NCBI GenBank assembly: GCA_017396055.1
Contig: JAFQND010000131.1
Coordinates: 1 to 7,122 of the forward strand
From: Oscillospiraceae bacterium
GTDB lineage: Bacteria; Bacillota; Clostridia; Oscillospirales; Ruminococcaceae
Reading direction: 5' to 3'
DNA length: 7,122 bases
The position numbers and the translations under genes are program-made. Positions within the stretch are counted from its first letter, which is position 1. Each line of letters begins with the position of its first letter. Under the pieces are notes generated by a model. It worked only from the letters and a program-made list of their open reading frames with translations, had not been told where the DNA came from and did no database searches. Shown one piece after another: positions 1 to 5,775 of this stretch.

Positions 1-45
1 ATGATTACAAAACCTTTCTATACAAAATTTGTCGATGCGTTTTTA
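1..45 (-). other. Short spacer after the carboxyltransferase gene, possible RBS of the next gene
   Basis: No terminator hairpin is visible in the 45 bases after the carboxyltransferase stop codon. Read on the minus strand the stretch is AT-rich and holds AGAAAGG about 10 bases before the window edge, where the last bases read ATCAT. If the next base outside is G, a start codon would sit exactly at the edge. This suggests that the carboxyltransferase gene is followed in the same transcript by another gene, but the sequence ends too early to show it. Confidence 0.3.
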
Positions 46-1386
46 TCAGCAGGAATGCTTCTTGGGCAGTCTGGAAACGCGCTTGGAAGCCAGAGCGTCC
101 AGAGCGGCGATCAGAACATTTCTGGTGACCTCGGGAGCGACGATGTCCTCGACCATACCGGCCTTGGCAGCCTCGAAGGGGCTTGCCTCGGTGTCCTTGT
201 ATTCCTCTTCCAGCTCAGCGCGGCGGGCAGCGGTGTTTTCGGCGCCGGCCAGTCTGTCATGCCAGAAGAACTCAACGGCAGTGGCAGGAGCCAGAGCAGA
301 GATAACAGCGGTGGGCCATGCGATACGGAAGTCGGCAGCAGCAAAGGCAACGCCTGCAGCGCCGATCACATCACCGGTATAAACGGTGATCTTGGCAGTG
401 GTAGCATCAGCATAAGCTGCGGACAGAGAAGCAGCTGCAGCGGGGCAGGTGCCTTCCTTAAAGCCTTCGGTGTCAACAAAGGTGACAACAGGCAGGCTGA
501 AGCTGTCGCAGAAGCGGACAAAGGAGGTCAGCTTGCGGATGCAGGTGGGGCACAGAGCGCCCTTGACGATAACAACACCGGCAGTGCTGCCGCCGATGGT
601 GGCGAGAGCGGTGTAAACGTGCTTGGAAAAATCAGCCTTCAGCTCGATGACGGAACCTGCATCGCAGACAGCCTCGGCCAGAGCAGCGGGTTCAGCGCAG
701 ACTTTGACTTCAGCAGCAGATGCAGCGCCTTCGCTGACAGGAGCGATGGACAGATTGTTCAGAGGCAGTACGGAGACGATCTCGCGGGCCTTGAGAACAG
801 CAGCCTTGGCATCGGCACATACAACATGAGCAACGCCCTTGTCGGCACAAGCCTTGGCGGAAGCATCGGTACCGGCGGTGAGATACAGCTCGGCATCCTC
901 AGCCATGACAACGATATCAGCAGAAGCAGCCATCATAGCGCTGATGCCGACACAGCTGCCTGCAACGACGGCGACCTGAGGTACGACTCCGGAAAGATTG
1001 TTGGACAGAGAGAGGATCTTCTGGTAGCTGGCCAGAACTTCCTGACCTTCAGAGATCTTGGCACCGTTGGAGTCGAAGATAGCGACAACAGGTGCACCGT
1101 TTTTGACAGCCAGATCATAAAGCTTGGCGATCTTTTCAGCATGAGCCTTGGAAACGGCACCGCCCATGGTGGTGACGTCCTGAGAGAAAGCATAAACAAT
1201 GCTGCCTTCTACAGAGCCGTAGCCGGTGATAACGCCTACGCCCTCGCTGCCGCAGGCAACGAAACCATCGATCTCAACGAAGGTACCTTCATCAAAGAAA
1301 GCGGTGATCCGTTCTCTGGCGGGAGAGGCGGTCTGGCATGCGGATTTGACTTCCTCAAGCTTTGCAAGCTTGGCCTGTAAGTTCAT
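46..1386 (-). CDS. Acyl-CoA carboxyltransferase-family protein (divergent)
   Basis: The 446-residue product belongs to the carboxyltransferase/crotonase superfamily that includes the beta-type subunits of propionyl-CoA and acetyl-CoA carboxylase and the MmdA subunit of methylmalonyl-CoA decarboxylase. Family marks in order are PARERI (22-27), VEIDGF (37-42), FSQD (67-70), DSNGAKISEG (105-114, matching the usual DSGGARIQEG), GSCVG (143-147, first oxyanion-hole loop), a second crotonase-like half with LPVVTFVDTEGF (298-309), and AWPTA (356-360). It is shorter than the usual 510-520 residues. The second-half loop that normally reads GGAY is GAAG (342-345), and the usual QExGxIRHGAK segment is not recognisable, so activity or substrate may differ. 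The start is fixed by a GGGGG ribosome site about 8 bases upstream. No signal peptide or membrane segment is seen; it should be cytosolic. Biotin carrier and decarboxylase subunits are not in the window, so the exact enzyme cannot be named. Confidence 0.88.
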   Translation of the reverse strand: MNLQAKLAKLEEVKSACQTASPARERITAFFDEGTFVEIDGFVACGSEGVGVITGYGSVEGSIVYAFSQDVTTMGGAVSKAHAEKIAKLYDLAVKNGAPVVAIFDSNGAKISEGQEVLASYQKILSLSNNLSGVVPQVAVVAGSCVGISAMMAASADIVVMAEDAELYLTAGTDASAKACADKGVAHVVCADAKAAVLKAREIVSVLPLNNLSIAPVSEGAASAAEVKVCAEPAALAEAVCDAGSVIELKADFSKHVYTALATIGGSTAGVVIVKGALCPTCIRKLTSFVRFCDSFSLPVVTFVDTEGFKEGTCPAAAASLSAAYADATTAKITVYTGDVIGAAGVAFAAADFRIAWPTAVISALAPATAVEFFWHDRLAGAENTAARRAELEEEYKDTEASPFEAAKAGMVEDIVAPEVTRNVLIAALDALASKRVSRLPKKHSC

Positions 1387-1521
1387 TATATTGCCCCCAT
1401 TCTATGTACTGAGCCGTTCTTTCCGTTTATGCGGTCCGTCCGGCTTTTCATCATACAGAGAATCCGAGTGCTGTTTTCCTTTACTTCTGACGGTAAAAGA
1501 ACACGGAGCCTCAAATTCACC
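1387..1521 (-). promoter_or_regulatory. Long 5' leader of the carboxyltransferase gene with nested inverted repeats and a possible uORF
   Basis: About 135 bases separate the predicted transcription start from the carboxyltransferase start codon. AGCCG (1412-1416) pairs with CGGCT (1441-1445), and inside it CCG (1423-1425) pairs with CGG (1432-1434) around a six-base loop. No U-run follows on the minus strand, so this is not an intrinsic terminator. A 22-codon minus-strand reading frame starts with a double ATG at 1454-1449 and its TAA stop overlaps the downstream start as TAATG. It has no good ribosome site, so its translation is doubtful. No known riboswitch class was recognised. Confidence 0.35.
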
Positions 1522-1527
1522 CAGTAT

Positions 1528-1556
1528 ATTATACTACACCGTGAAAAAAATCACAA
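1528..1556 (-). promoter_or_regulatory. Sigma-A promoter for the carboxyltransferase gene
   Basis: On the minus strand TTGTGA (1556-1551) is followed after exactly 17 bases by a perfect TATAAT (1533-1528). Transcription should start near 1521. The last three bases of the -35 box are the TGA stop codon of the upstream small gene, so the promoter begins inside that gene. Its presence suggests the carboxyltransferase can be expressed independently of rluB. Confidence 0.75.
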
Positions 1557-1922
1557 GAGATTTCCGAACTTTTTGCAGTTCTTACAATTATTCAGGAAAT
1601 CGTCGATGGAATTTACGCAGTTTGTCCCGTTCAGCGGAACGCCCAGAGCAGCAAGACGGGCAAGTTCGACCTTTTCGCCCATCTCGGCGCGGTCGACACC
1701 GCTTTCATACATGGCATTGAAGACAGCGCGGACAAGACCGTCCAGCAGGACAAGGTCTCCCCCATCGTTGAACTCCTCGATCTTTACGACCCAGGGCAGT
1801 CTGCGGTAACGGCACCAGCCGACCAGCTTGTCCTCATCCAGAGCGAGAAAATAAAGGCTACCGCTCTCGGGACCGGGCAGACCGAAATCGTCGGTGCTGC
1901 GCATCGGACGCATAAAGAGCAT
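1551..1922 (-). CDS. Small uncharacterised protein, GNAT-like fragment
   Basis: This is a 123-residue protein. The order of predicted elements, a strand (SLYFLALDEDKLVGW, about 22-36), a second strand (WVVKIEEF, about 44-51), then a helix (LLDGLVRAVFNAMYESGV, about 59-76) and a segment LARLAALGVPL (about 87-97), resembles the core of a GCN5-related N-acetyltransferase. The acetyl-CoA pyrophosphate loop (Q/RxxGxG/A) is absent, so acetyltransferase activity is not supported. The tail has a CKNC motif (113-116). Its ATG overlaps the rluB stop as TAATG and is preceded by a very strong AGGAGGGG site, so it is surely translated and coupled to rluB. Co-transcription points to a ribosome- or growth-linked role, but the function is unknown. 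Confidence 0.8.
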   Translation of the reverse strand: MLFMRPMRSTDDFGLPGPESGSLYFLALDEDKLVGWCRYRRLPWVVKIEEFNDGGDLVLLDGLVRAVFNAMYESGVDRAEMGEKVELARLAALGVPLNGTNCVNSIDDFLNNCKNCKKFGNLL

Positions 1923-2737
1923 TATCGTCCCCTCCTTTGCTGTCTGCCGAAGGATGCGGAGCGGGGCTTCGCTCTGGAAGCAGACTCTTTTGCGGTGGGC
2001 TGGCCGCCCTTGCGGCGGGCAGTTTCATAAAGGGCATCGACTTCTTCTTTGGTCAGCATCCGGTACTCACCGGGCTGCAGCATGCCCATTCTCAGCGAGC
2101 CGATGGAAATGCGCTTCAGTCTTGCTACGGTCAGACCGACAGCTTCGCACATCTTACGGATCTGACGGTTGCGGCCTTCTGTGATGGTGATCAGCAGAAC
2201 GGTGCGGTTATCCTCTTCGGTGACCACCCGGACAGTGGCGGGAGAAGTCATATAGCCGTCGATCTCAACGCCGGTGCTGAGGCTGATCTGATGTTCCTCG
2301 GTGACCTTTTCCCGGACGGTAACACGATAGGTCTTGGGGATCTGATGAGAGGGATGCATCATGGCATTGGCAAAGTCGCCGTCATTGGTAAACAGCAGCA
2401 TGCCCTCAGAGTTCAGGTCAAGCCTTCCGACGGGATAGACTCTCTCTTCCAGATCGGCCACCAGTTCGGTGACGCATTTGCGGCCGCGGTCATCGCTCAT
2501 AGCGGTCAGATAGCCGCGGGGTTTGTAGAGCATCAGATAGATGTTCTGTTTTTTCTTGGGGCTGGCGATGCGCTCGCCGTCAACAGTGATGATATCCTTG
2601 CCGGGAACAGCCTTTTGTCCTACCTGTGCGGGACGGCCGTTGACCTTGACCTTGCCATCAGCGATCAGTGCCTCTGCCTGTCTGCGGGAGCAGTAACCAC
2701 TGTCAGCAATGATCTTTTGCAGTCTTGCTTCTTCCAT
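1922..2737 (-). CDS. rluB: 23S rRNA pseudouridine synthase, RsuA/RluB family
   Basis: The 271-residue protein isomerises a specific uridine of ribosomal RNA to pseudouridine; the closest named type is RluB (23S rRNA), though RsuA/RluE/RluF cannot be separated by eye. An S4 RNA-binding domain occupies about 4-50 (RLQKIIADSGYCSRRQAEAL, then VKVNG). The catalytic domain starts near LMLYKPRGYLTA (68-79). The family motif GRLDLNSEGMLLFTNDGD (104-121) carries the catalytic Asp107, followed by KTYRV (135-139) and the GRNRQIRKMCEAVG motif (188-201). The basic tail after about 241 is probably disordered and binds RNA. The ATG at 2737 is chosen because AAAGGA lies about 8 bases upstream and the promoter maps downstream of the other in-frame ATG at 2914. 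In Bacillus rluB lies downstream of scpB and dacB, which matches the local order here. Confidence 0.95.
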   Translation of the reverse strand: MEEARLQKIIADSGYCSRRQAEALIADGKVKVNGRPAQVGQKAVPGKDIITVDGERIASPKKKQNIYLMLYKPRGYLTAMSDDRGRKCVTELVADLEERVYPVGRLDLNSEGMLLFTNDGDFANAMMHPSHQIPKTYRVTVREKVTEEHQISLSTGVEIDGYMTSPATVRVVTEEDNRTVLLITITEGRNRQIRKMCEAVGLTVARLKRISIGSLRMGMLQPGEYRMLTKEEVDALYETARRKGGQPTAKESASRAKPRSASFGRQQRRGR

Positions 2738-2750
2738 AAAAATCCTTTCT

Positions 2751-2803
2751 GCCCGAAGGCCTGCCGCCTCACGGCGGGATGTTCGCATACATTTGCATAC
2801 ATT
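2751..2803 (-). promoter_or_regulatory. 5' leader of rluB: tandem 9-bp repeat and two tetraloop hairpins
   Basis: Immediately after the rluB -10 box lie two copies of GCATACATT (plus-strand 2785-2793 and 2795-2803), spaced 10 bp, one helical turn, at the expected transcription start. Further on the transcript can form CCGCC-GTGA-GGCGG (2777-2764, a GNRA-type loop) and GCC-TTCG-GGC (2760-2751, a UUCG loop) just before the ribosome site. The repeats could be an operator and the hairpins could stabilise the mRNA. Both roles are inference. Confidence 0.4.
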
Positions 2804-2806
2804 GTT

Positions 2807-2835
2807 ATTGTACCATATTTCGAAGGCAGAAGCAA
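2807..2835 (-). promoter_or_regulatory. Promoter of rluB and the small GNAT-like gene
   Basis: On the minus strand TTGCTT (2835-2830), a 17-base spacer and TACAAT (2812-2807) form a sigma-A promoter. The -10 is extended by TGG directly before it (TGGTACAAT), which compensates for the weak -35. Transcription should begin near 2800, leaving a leader of about 60 bases. Confidence 0.7.
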
Positions 2836-2870
2836 TAAAGAAACAGCTCTTTCTTTGTAAAATCTGCGTA

Positions 2871-2899
2871 TGGACAGGTGCATTGGCCCATGCTAACAT
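2871..2899 (+). promoter_or_regulatory. Promoter of the isoprenylcysteine methyltransferase-family gene
   Basis: TGGACA (2871-2876), a 17-base spacer and TAACAT (2894-2899) with an extended -10 TGC in front fit a sigma-A promoter. The start near 2906 gives a leader of about 25 bases. It runs divergently from the rluB promoter, with about 35 bases between the two -35 boxes, so one regulator bound between them could affect both. Confidence 0.55.
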
Positions 2900-2930
2900 G
2901 AAACTGACCAACAAGCGGAGGTGTGTGACA

Positions 2931-3599
2931 ATGAAAAAACTCTGGCTGCGGGCTCTGACAAAATACCTTGCGGGACTTATCCTGGTGGGGCTTCTCCTGT
3001 TTTTGCCGGCGGGGACATTCCGCTATCCCGGGGGATGGCTGTTTATCGGCATTCTGTTCGGGCCGATGCTGCTGCTCGGCATCGTGCTTCTCGTAAAAGC
3101 TCCGTCACTTCTGGAAAAACGGCTGAACGTAAAAGAAAAAGAGTCTGAACAGAAAAAAGTCATCGGACTTTCATCGCTGGGATTCCCCGTGGGATTCATC
3201 GTTGCGGGACTGGATCATCGGTTCGGATGGACCTCCCTCCCCCTCTGGGTCACTGTCACAGCGGCGGTAATCATGCTGGTCAGCTACGGGTTATATGCCG
3301 AAGTCATGCGGGAAAATGCCTGGCTCTCCCGGACGGTGGAAGTACAGCAGGGACAGAAGGTCGTCGACACCGGTCTTTACGGTATCGTCAGACATCCGAT
3401 GTATGCGGTGACGATCTGGCTCTTCCTTTCGATGCCGCTGGTGCTGGGTTCCCTTCCGTCTTTTGTGATCTTTCTTTTCTATCCTGTCGTGACCATAAAG
3501 CGGATCTTGAACGAAGAAAAGGTCCTGGAAGAAGGATTGACAGGTTACAGGGAATATAAACAGAAAGTAAGATGGCGGCTGATGCCTTTCATCTGGTAA
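2931..3599 (+). CDS. Membrane isoprenylcysteine carboxyl methyltransferase (ICMT)-family protein
   Basis: The 222-residue membrane protein has hydrophobic segments at about 13-28, 36-56, 83-94, 104-124 and 158-188. The C-terminal signature of the ICMT/NNMT-type methyltransferases is present: GLYGIVRHPMYA (148-159, with the RHPxY motif), then EEKVLEEGLTGYREYKQKVR (195-214) and a final proline at 219. In this family these residues hold S-adenosylmethionine at the cytoplasmic face. Bacterial members act on small or lipid substrates that are mostly unknown, since bacteria lack prenylated CaaX proteins. The start is set by GGAGGTG at 2917-2923 and by a promoter whose start site lies downstream of the other in-frame ATG at 2898. 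It is the only plus-strand gene here, monocistronic, and ends in a strong terminator. The substrate cannot be inferred. Confidence 0.85.
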   Translation: MKKLWLRALTKYLAGLILVGLLLFLPAGTFRYPGGWLFIGILFGPMLLLGIVLLVKAPSLLEKRLNVKEKESEQKKVIGLSSLGFPVGFIVAGLDHRFGWTSLPLWVTVTAAVIMLVSYGLYAEVMRENAWLSRTVEVQQGQKVVDTGLYGIVRHPMYAVTIWLFLSMPLVLGSLPSFVIFLFYPVVTIKRILNEEKVLEEGLTGYREYKQKVRWRLMPFIW

Positions 3600-3637
3600 G
3601 AAAAGAGCCGGATCAACCGGCTCTTTTCTTGTTTTTT
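3600..3637 (+). terminator. Intrinsic terminator of the ICMT-family gene, probably bidirectional
   Basis: A perfect 12-bp stem (3600-3611 with 3617-3628, arms GAAAAGAGCCGG and CCGGCTCTTTTC) encloses the loop ATCAA, and CTTGTTTTTT follows on plus. The stem starts one base after the TAA codon. On minus the stem ends in TTTTC and TT, so it may also stop transcripts from the facing methyltransferase gene. Confidence 0.92.
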
Positions 3638-3693
3638 GGGGCACCGCCCCAAGTCCCTTAAGAATCCTCAAAAACTTTTGGGATGTATCCGGT
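3638..3693. repeat. Intergenic palindrome and possible dispersed repeat unit
   Basis: The spacer between the terminator and the end of the class I methyltransferase gene holds TTGGGG-CACCG-CCCCAA (3636-3652, overlapping the end of the terminator T-run), followed by CTTAAGAATCCTCAAAAACTTTTGGGAT. The GGGGC/GCCCC stem is followed by A on minus rather than T, so it is not an obvious second terminator. The layout, a GC palindrome flanked by an AT-rich tail, recalls short intergenic repeat units common in gut Clostridia genomes. Whether it recurs cannot be told from one copy. Confidence 0.35.
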
Positions 3694-4476
3694 TCAGGAC
3701 TTTTGACCGATCCAGAGGCCGTGCATACAATTCCGGGCGGCATTTTCATCCTCGCAGGTCAGGATACAACCCTCAAGCCAGCGGGCGTATTCCTCTTCAC
3801 TCATGGCATCGATCTCCCGGAAGAAGGGATAAAATACGGGATAGGTGTTGGCATCGGTCAGCCGGATCAGGTCATGTTCATCGGCGAGGAGCCTGATCTC
3901 TTCGGGCACCATGCCGTAAAAGATGCCGCGGCAGTGGGTCATGCGACTCTCCTCCATCTCTCGGTAAAGGGCAGCACGCCGTTCTGCTTCCGGACTGCGG
4001 ACAGCTTCCCAGTAACTTCCTAACAGCATGGCGCCTAAAGTCTGATAGGTATACGCAAAAATCCCGCCCGCTTTCAGCACCCGCAGACATTCACGGACAG
4101 CAAGTTCCCGTTCAGCCGGATCCTGCAAATGATACAGCGCGCCGAAATTCAGCACGGCATCGAAACTCCTGTCTGCAAAACGGGAAAGATCGCAGACGCT
4201 GCCCTCATAGATTTCAGCAAGACCAGTGCAGCACTCTTTCATATAGGCAACATGTCCGGGAATCAGATCACCCGCGGTGACGATATGTCCCCTTTCTGCC
4301 AGTGCTTCGGCATAGATTCCGCAGCCGGCACAGCAATCAAGGATCTTCAGAGGTTTGTCACCCAGATATTTATTCAGCAGATGCATTGTGACGAGATATT
4401 CACTCCGATGGAGCCTGTCACGGGTAAGCCGGGTACGCTCATCATATTGTTCGTAATAGGAATAAATATCGCTCAT
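3694..4476 (-). CDS. Class I SAM-dependent methyltransferase
   Basis: The 260-residue soluble protein has a Rossmann-type methyltransferase core (Methyltransf_11/25 type). Motif I is ILDCCAGCGIYAEAL (45-59, the SAM-binding DxxxGxG form). The next acidic strand end is VTAGDL (66-71), motif IV is FDAVLNFGALYHL (105-117), and LRVLKAGGIFAYTY (131-144) is the usual post-motif strand. The N-terminal YYEQYDERTRLTRDRLHRSE (7-26) resembles a Firmicutes family of unassigned substrate. An unusual number of cysteines lies in and near the SAM loop (48, 49, 52, 82, 83). The start has a strong AGGAGG seven bases upstream; an in-frame TTG at 4569 lies between the -10 box and the -35 box and cannot be used. 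The gene has its own promoter and a terminator-like leader hairpin, so conditional expression is likely. No link to a particular substrate can be made. Confidence 0.88.
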   Translation of the reverse strand: MSDIYSYYEQYDERTRLTRDRLHRSEYLVTMHLLNKYLGDKPLKILDCCAGCGIYAEALAERGHIVTAGDLIPGHVAYMKECCTGLAEIYEGSVCDLSRFADRSFDAVLNFGALYHLQDPAERELAVRECLRVLKAGGIFAYTYQTLGAMLLGSYWEAVRSPEAERRAALYREMEESRMTHCRGIFYGMVPEEIRLLADEHDLIRLTDANTYPVFYPFFREIDAMSEEEYARWLEGCILTCEDENAARNCMHGLWIGQKS

Positions 4477-4490
4477 ACCAAAACCTCCTG

Positions 4491-4524
4491 AAAAAGACAA
4501 AGAGCAGCCATAAGCGGCTGCTCT
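4491..4524 (-). terminator. Terminator-like hairpin in the leader of the methyltransferase gene (candidate attenuator)
   Basis: On minus, AGAGCAGCC (4524-4516) and GGCTGCTCT (4509-4501) form a perfect 9-bp stem around GCTTAT, followed by TTGTCTTTTT (4500-4491). The hairpin lies downstream of the gene's own promoter and ends two bases before its AGGAGG site. It would therefore stop most of the gene's own transcripts unless prevented, and would also end read-through from the carboxypeptidase gene. Upstream in the leader, ACCTC (near 4537) could pair either with GAGG just before it or with the ribosome site GAGGT. Confidence 0.7.
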
Positions 4525-4559
4525 GCCAATAGTAGAGGTGTTACCCTCCGTGCGATTAC

Positions 4560-4588
4560 AGTATAGCAAAGAATAAGCGATTTGTCAA
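4560..4588 (-). promoter_or_regulatory. Strong sigma-A promoter of the class I methyltransferase gene
   Basis: On minus a perfect TTGACA (4588-4583), exactly 17 bases, and TATACT (4565-4560) make the best promoter in the window. The predicted start near 4553 gives a leader of about 75 bases. The -35 box begins three bases after the carboxypeptidase stop codon. Confidence 0.88.
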
Positions 4589-4591
4589 CGA

Positions 4592-5731
4592 TCAATGAAA
4601 CAACCTGTAAATCCATCCTCTTACTTTCTGCCGGAAGGACGTTTTCAGAGCCGTGTCGATCTCCGAGATACTGCCGGCCAGCAGAGGTGACGAACGGAGC
4701 ATCTCTTCGCCCAGATACCATCTTATCTCGCCGATGACATCCCCCGCCCGGACCGGCGCATAAAGAAAAGCAGGCAGCAAAATCTTTTTCTGCAGTTTCT
4801 CCCGCTCCCCCACAGGCAGAACGACCGAAAGCTCTTCCCCCTGCAAAACGGTGGTCGCAGGCAGTTTTCCTCCGGTTATGGGAATGGTCTCTCCTGTAAG
4901 GTCCGCTTTCAGCTCCACCCGTTCCACCTGAGAAAAACCCCAATCGAGAAGAGCTTTGTGATCATCCCAGTCATTGGGATCCTTCAGTGTCACACAGACA
5001 AGCGTTACTCCATCCCGCTCAGCAGCCGAAACAAGACACCGTCCCGAAAGTTTGGTAAAGCCGGTCTTGACACCGATGCAGCCCTCGTAAGTTTCCAGCA
5101 GTTTGTTGTGATTGGAAAACCAGCGGTCGGCAGGCGGATTGCCGAAGGATACTTTCATGGAGCTCCGGCTGCAGACAGAGCGAAAATCTTCGTTTTTCAG
5201 CGCGGCACAGGCAAGCTTTGCCATATCATAAGCGGTGGAGTAATGCCCCTGTGCGTCCAGACCGGAAGGTGTCACAAAAGAAGAGCCGGTCATACCCAAT
5301 TGTGCCGCCCGTTCATTCATCAGTACGGCAAACTCCGAAAGGGATCCGGCGATACGCACGGCAGCAGCATTGGCAGCATCGTTGCCGCTTGCCAGCAGCA
5401 TCCCGCAGACGAGTGTGCGAAGCGTCACCCTGTCCCCTTTCTGCAGGCCCATGGAGGTGCCCTCCACCATAATGGCATCGGGATCAACGATAAATTCCTC
5501 ATCCGGATTTCCCGTCTCCAGAGCGAGGAGCGCTGTCATGATCTTGGTCGTGCTTGCCATGGTCATGGAGGCATGCTCGTTTTTTCCATAGAGCACTCTT
5601 CCCTCCGAAAATTCCATCAGCACCGCTGCCGACGCGGATATTTCCGGCACCGGCAGAGCAAAGCTTTTCACCGGAAACAATGTACATACAAAAAAACAGC
5701 CCAAAACCGCCGCCAATAATTTTTTCCACAT
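4592..5731 (-). CDS. D-alanyl-D-alanine carboxypeptidase (PBP5/DacF-DacB type, S11 family)
   Basis: The 379-residue secreted enzyme trims the terminal D-alanine of peptidoglycan pentapeptides. A signal peptide covers 1-25 (WKK, then a hydrophobic stretch, cleavage after SFA). The three serine-peptidase S11 motifs are intact: STTK (60-63, nucleophile Ser60), SGN (115-117) and KTG (222-224). After about residue 270 comes the small beta-rich C-terminal domain of PBP5, and the end RGWIYRLFH suits membrane association. Length matches Bacillus DacB and DacF (about 380-390), which act in vegetative or spore-cortex wall remodelling. The position directly after gerW favours a sporulation-linked role, by inference. 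ATG 5731 is chosen because GGTGGTG lies six bases upstream and a signal peptide begins right there; ATG 5755 has no ribosome site and falls within the hairpin. Confidence 0.95.
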   Translation of the reverse strand: MWKKLLAAVLGCFFVCTLFPVKSFALPVPEISASAAVLMEFSEGRVLYGKNEHASMTMASTTKIMTALLALETGNPDEEFIVDPDAIMVEGTSMGLQKGDRVTLRTLVCGMLLASGNDAANAAAVRIAGSLSEFAVLMNERAAQLGMTGSSFVTPSGLDAQGHYSTAYDMAKLACAALKNEDFRSVCSRSSMKVSFGNPPADRWFSNHNKLLETYEGCIGVKTGFTKLSGRCLVSAAERDGVTLVCVTLKDPNDWDDHKALLDWGFSQVERVELKADLTGETIPITGGKLPATTVLQGEELSVVLPVGEREKLQKKILLPAFLYAPVRAGDVIGEIRWYLGEEMLRSSPLLAGSISEIDTALKTSFRQKVRGWIYRLFH

Positions 5732-5775
5732 AAAAAACACCACCCGTCTTCGCATCTTATGCGGAAAACGGGTGG
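5732..5775 (-). terminator. Terminator-like hairpin between gerW and the carboxypeptidase gene, overlapping its RBS
   Basis: On minus, CCACCCGT (5775-5768) pairs with ACGGGTGG (5747-5740). The stem continues inward through TTC/GAA and GCAT/ATGC with one mismatch and one bulged base to a three-base loop. TG and six T residues follow, and the next base begins the carboxypeptidase ATG. The 3' arm contains most of that gene's ribosome site (GGTGGTG). The element can therefore end the gerW transcript, and in any transcript that reads through it would hide the ribosome site. Confidence 0.8.

Noticed and set aside
1..1380. Open reading frame of 459 codons on plus across the whole carboxyltransferase gene
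   Set aside because: It lies antisense to a gene with clear family motifs and a good RBS; its translation is Gly/Ser/Asp-rich low-complexity with no recognisable domain, as expected from GC-rich codon bias on the opposite strand.
1937..2860. Open reading frame of 307 codons on plus opposite rluB
   Set aside because: Antisense shadow of rluB, whose pseudouridine synthase motifs are unmistakable; no matching RBS or family pattern.
2738..2914. N-terminal extension of RluB by 59 residues from ATG 2914
   Set aside because: The extension lies across and upstream of the rluB promoter, has no family similarity, and ATG 2737 has a proper RBS just before the S4 domain.
4477..4569. N-terminal extension of the class I methyltransferase from TTG 4569
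   Set aside because: The codon sits inside the promoter spacer, upstream of the transcription start, and the translation would run through the terminator hairpin.
4958..5719. Open reading frame of 253 codons on plus opposite the carboxypeptidase gene
   Set aside because: Antisense to a gene with intact STTK, SGN and KTG motifs; its product shows no domain.
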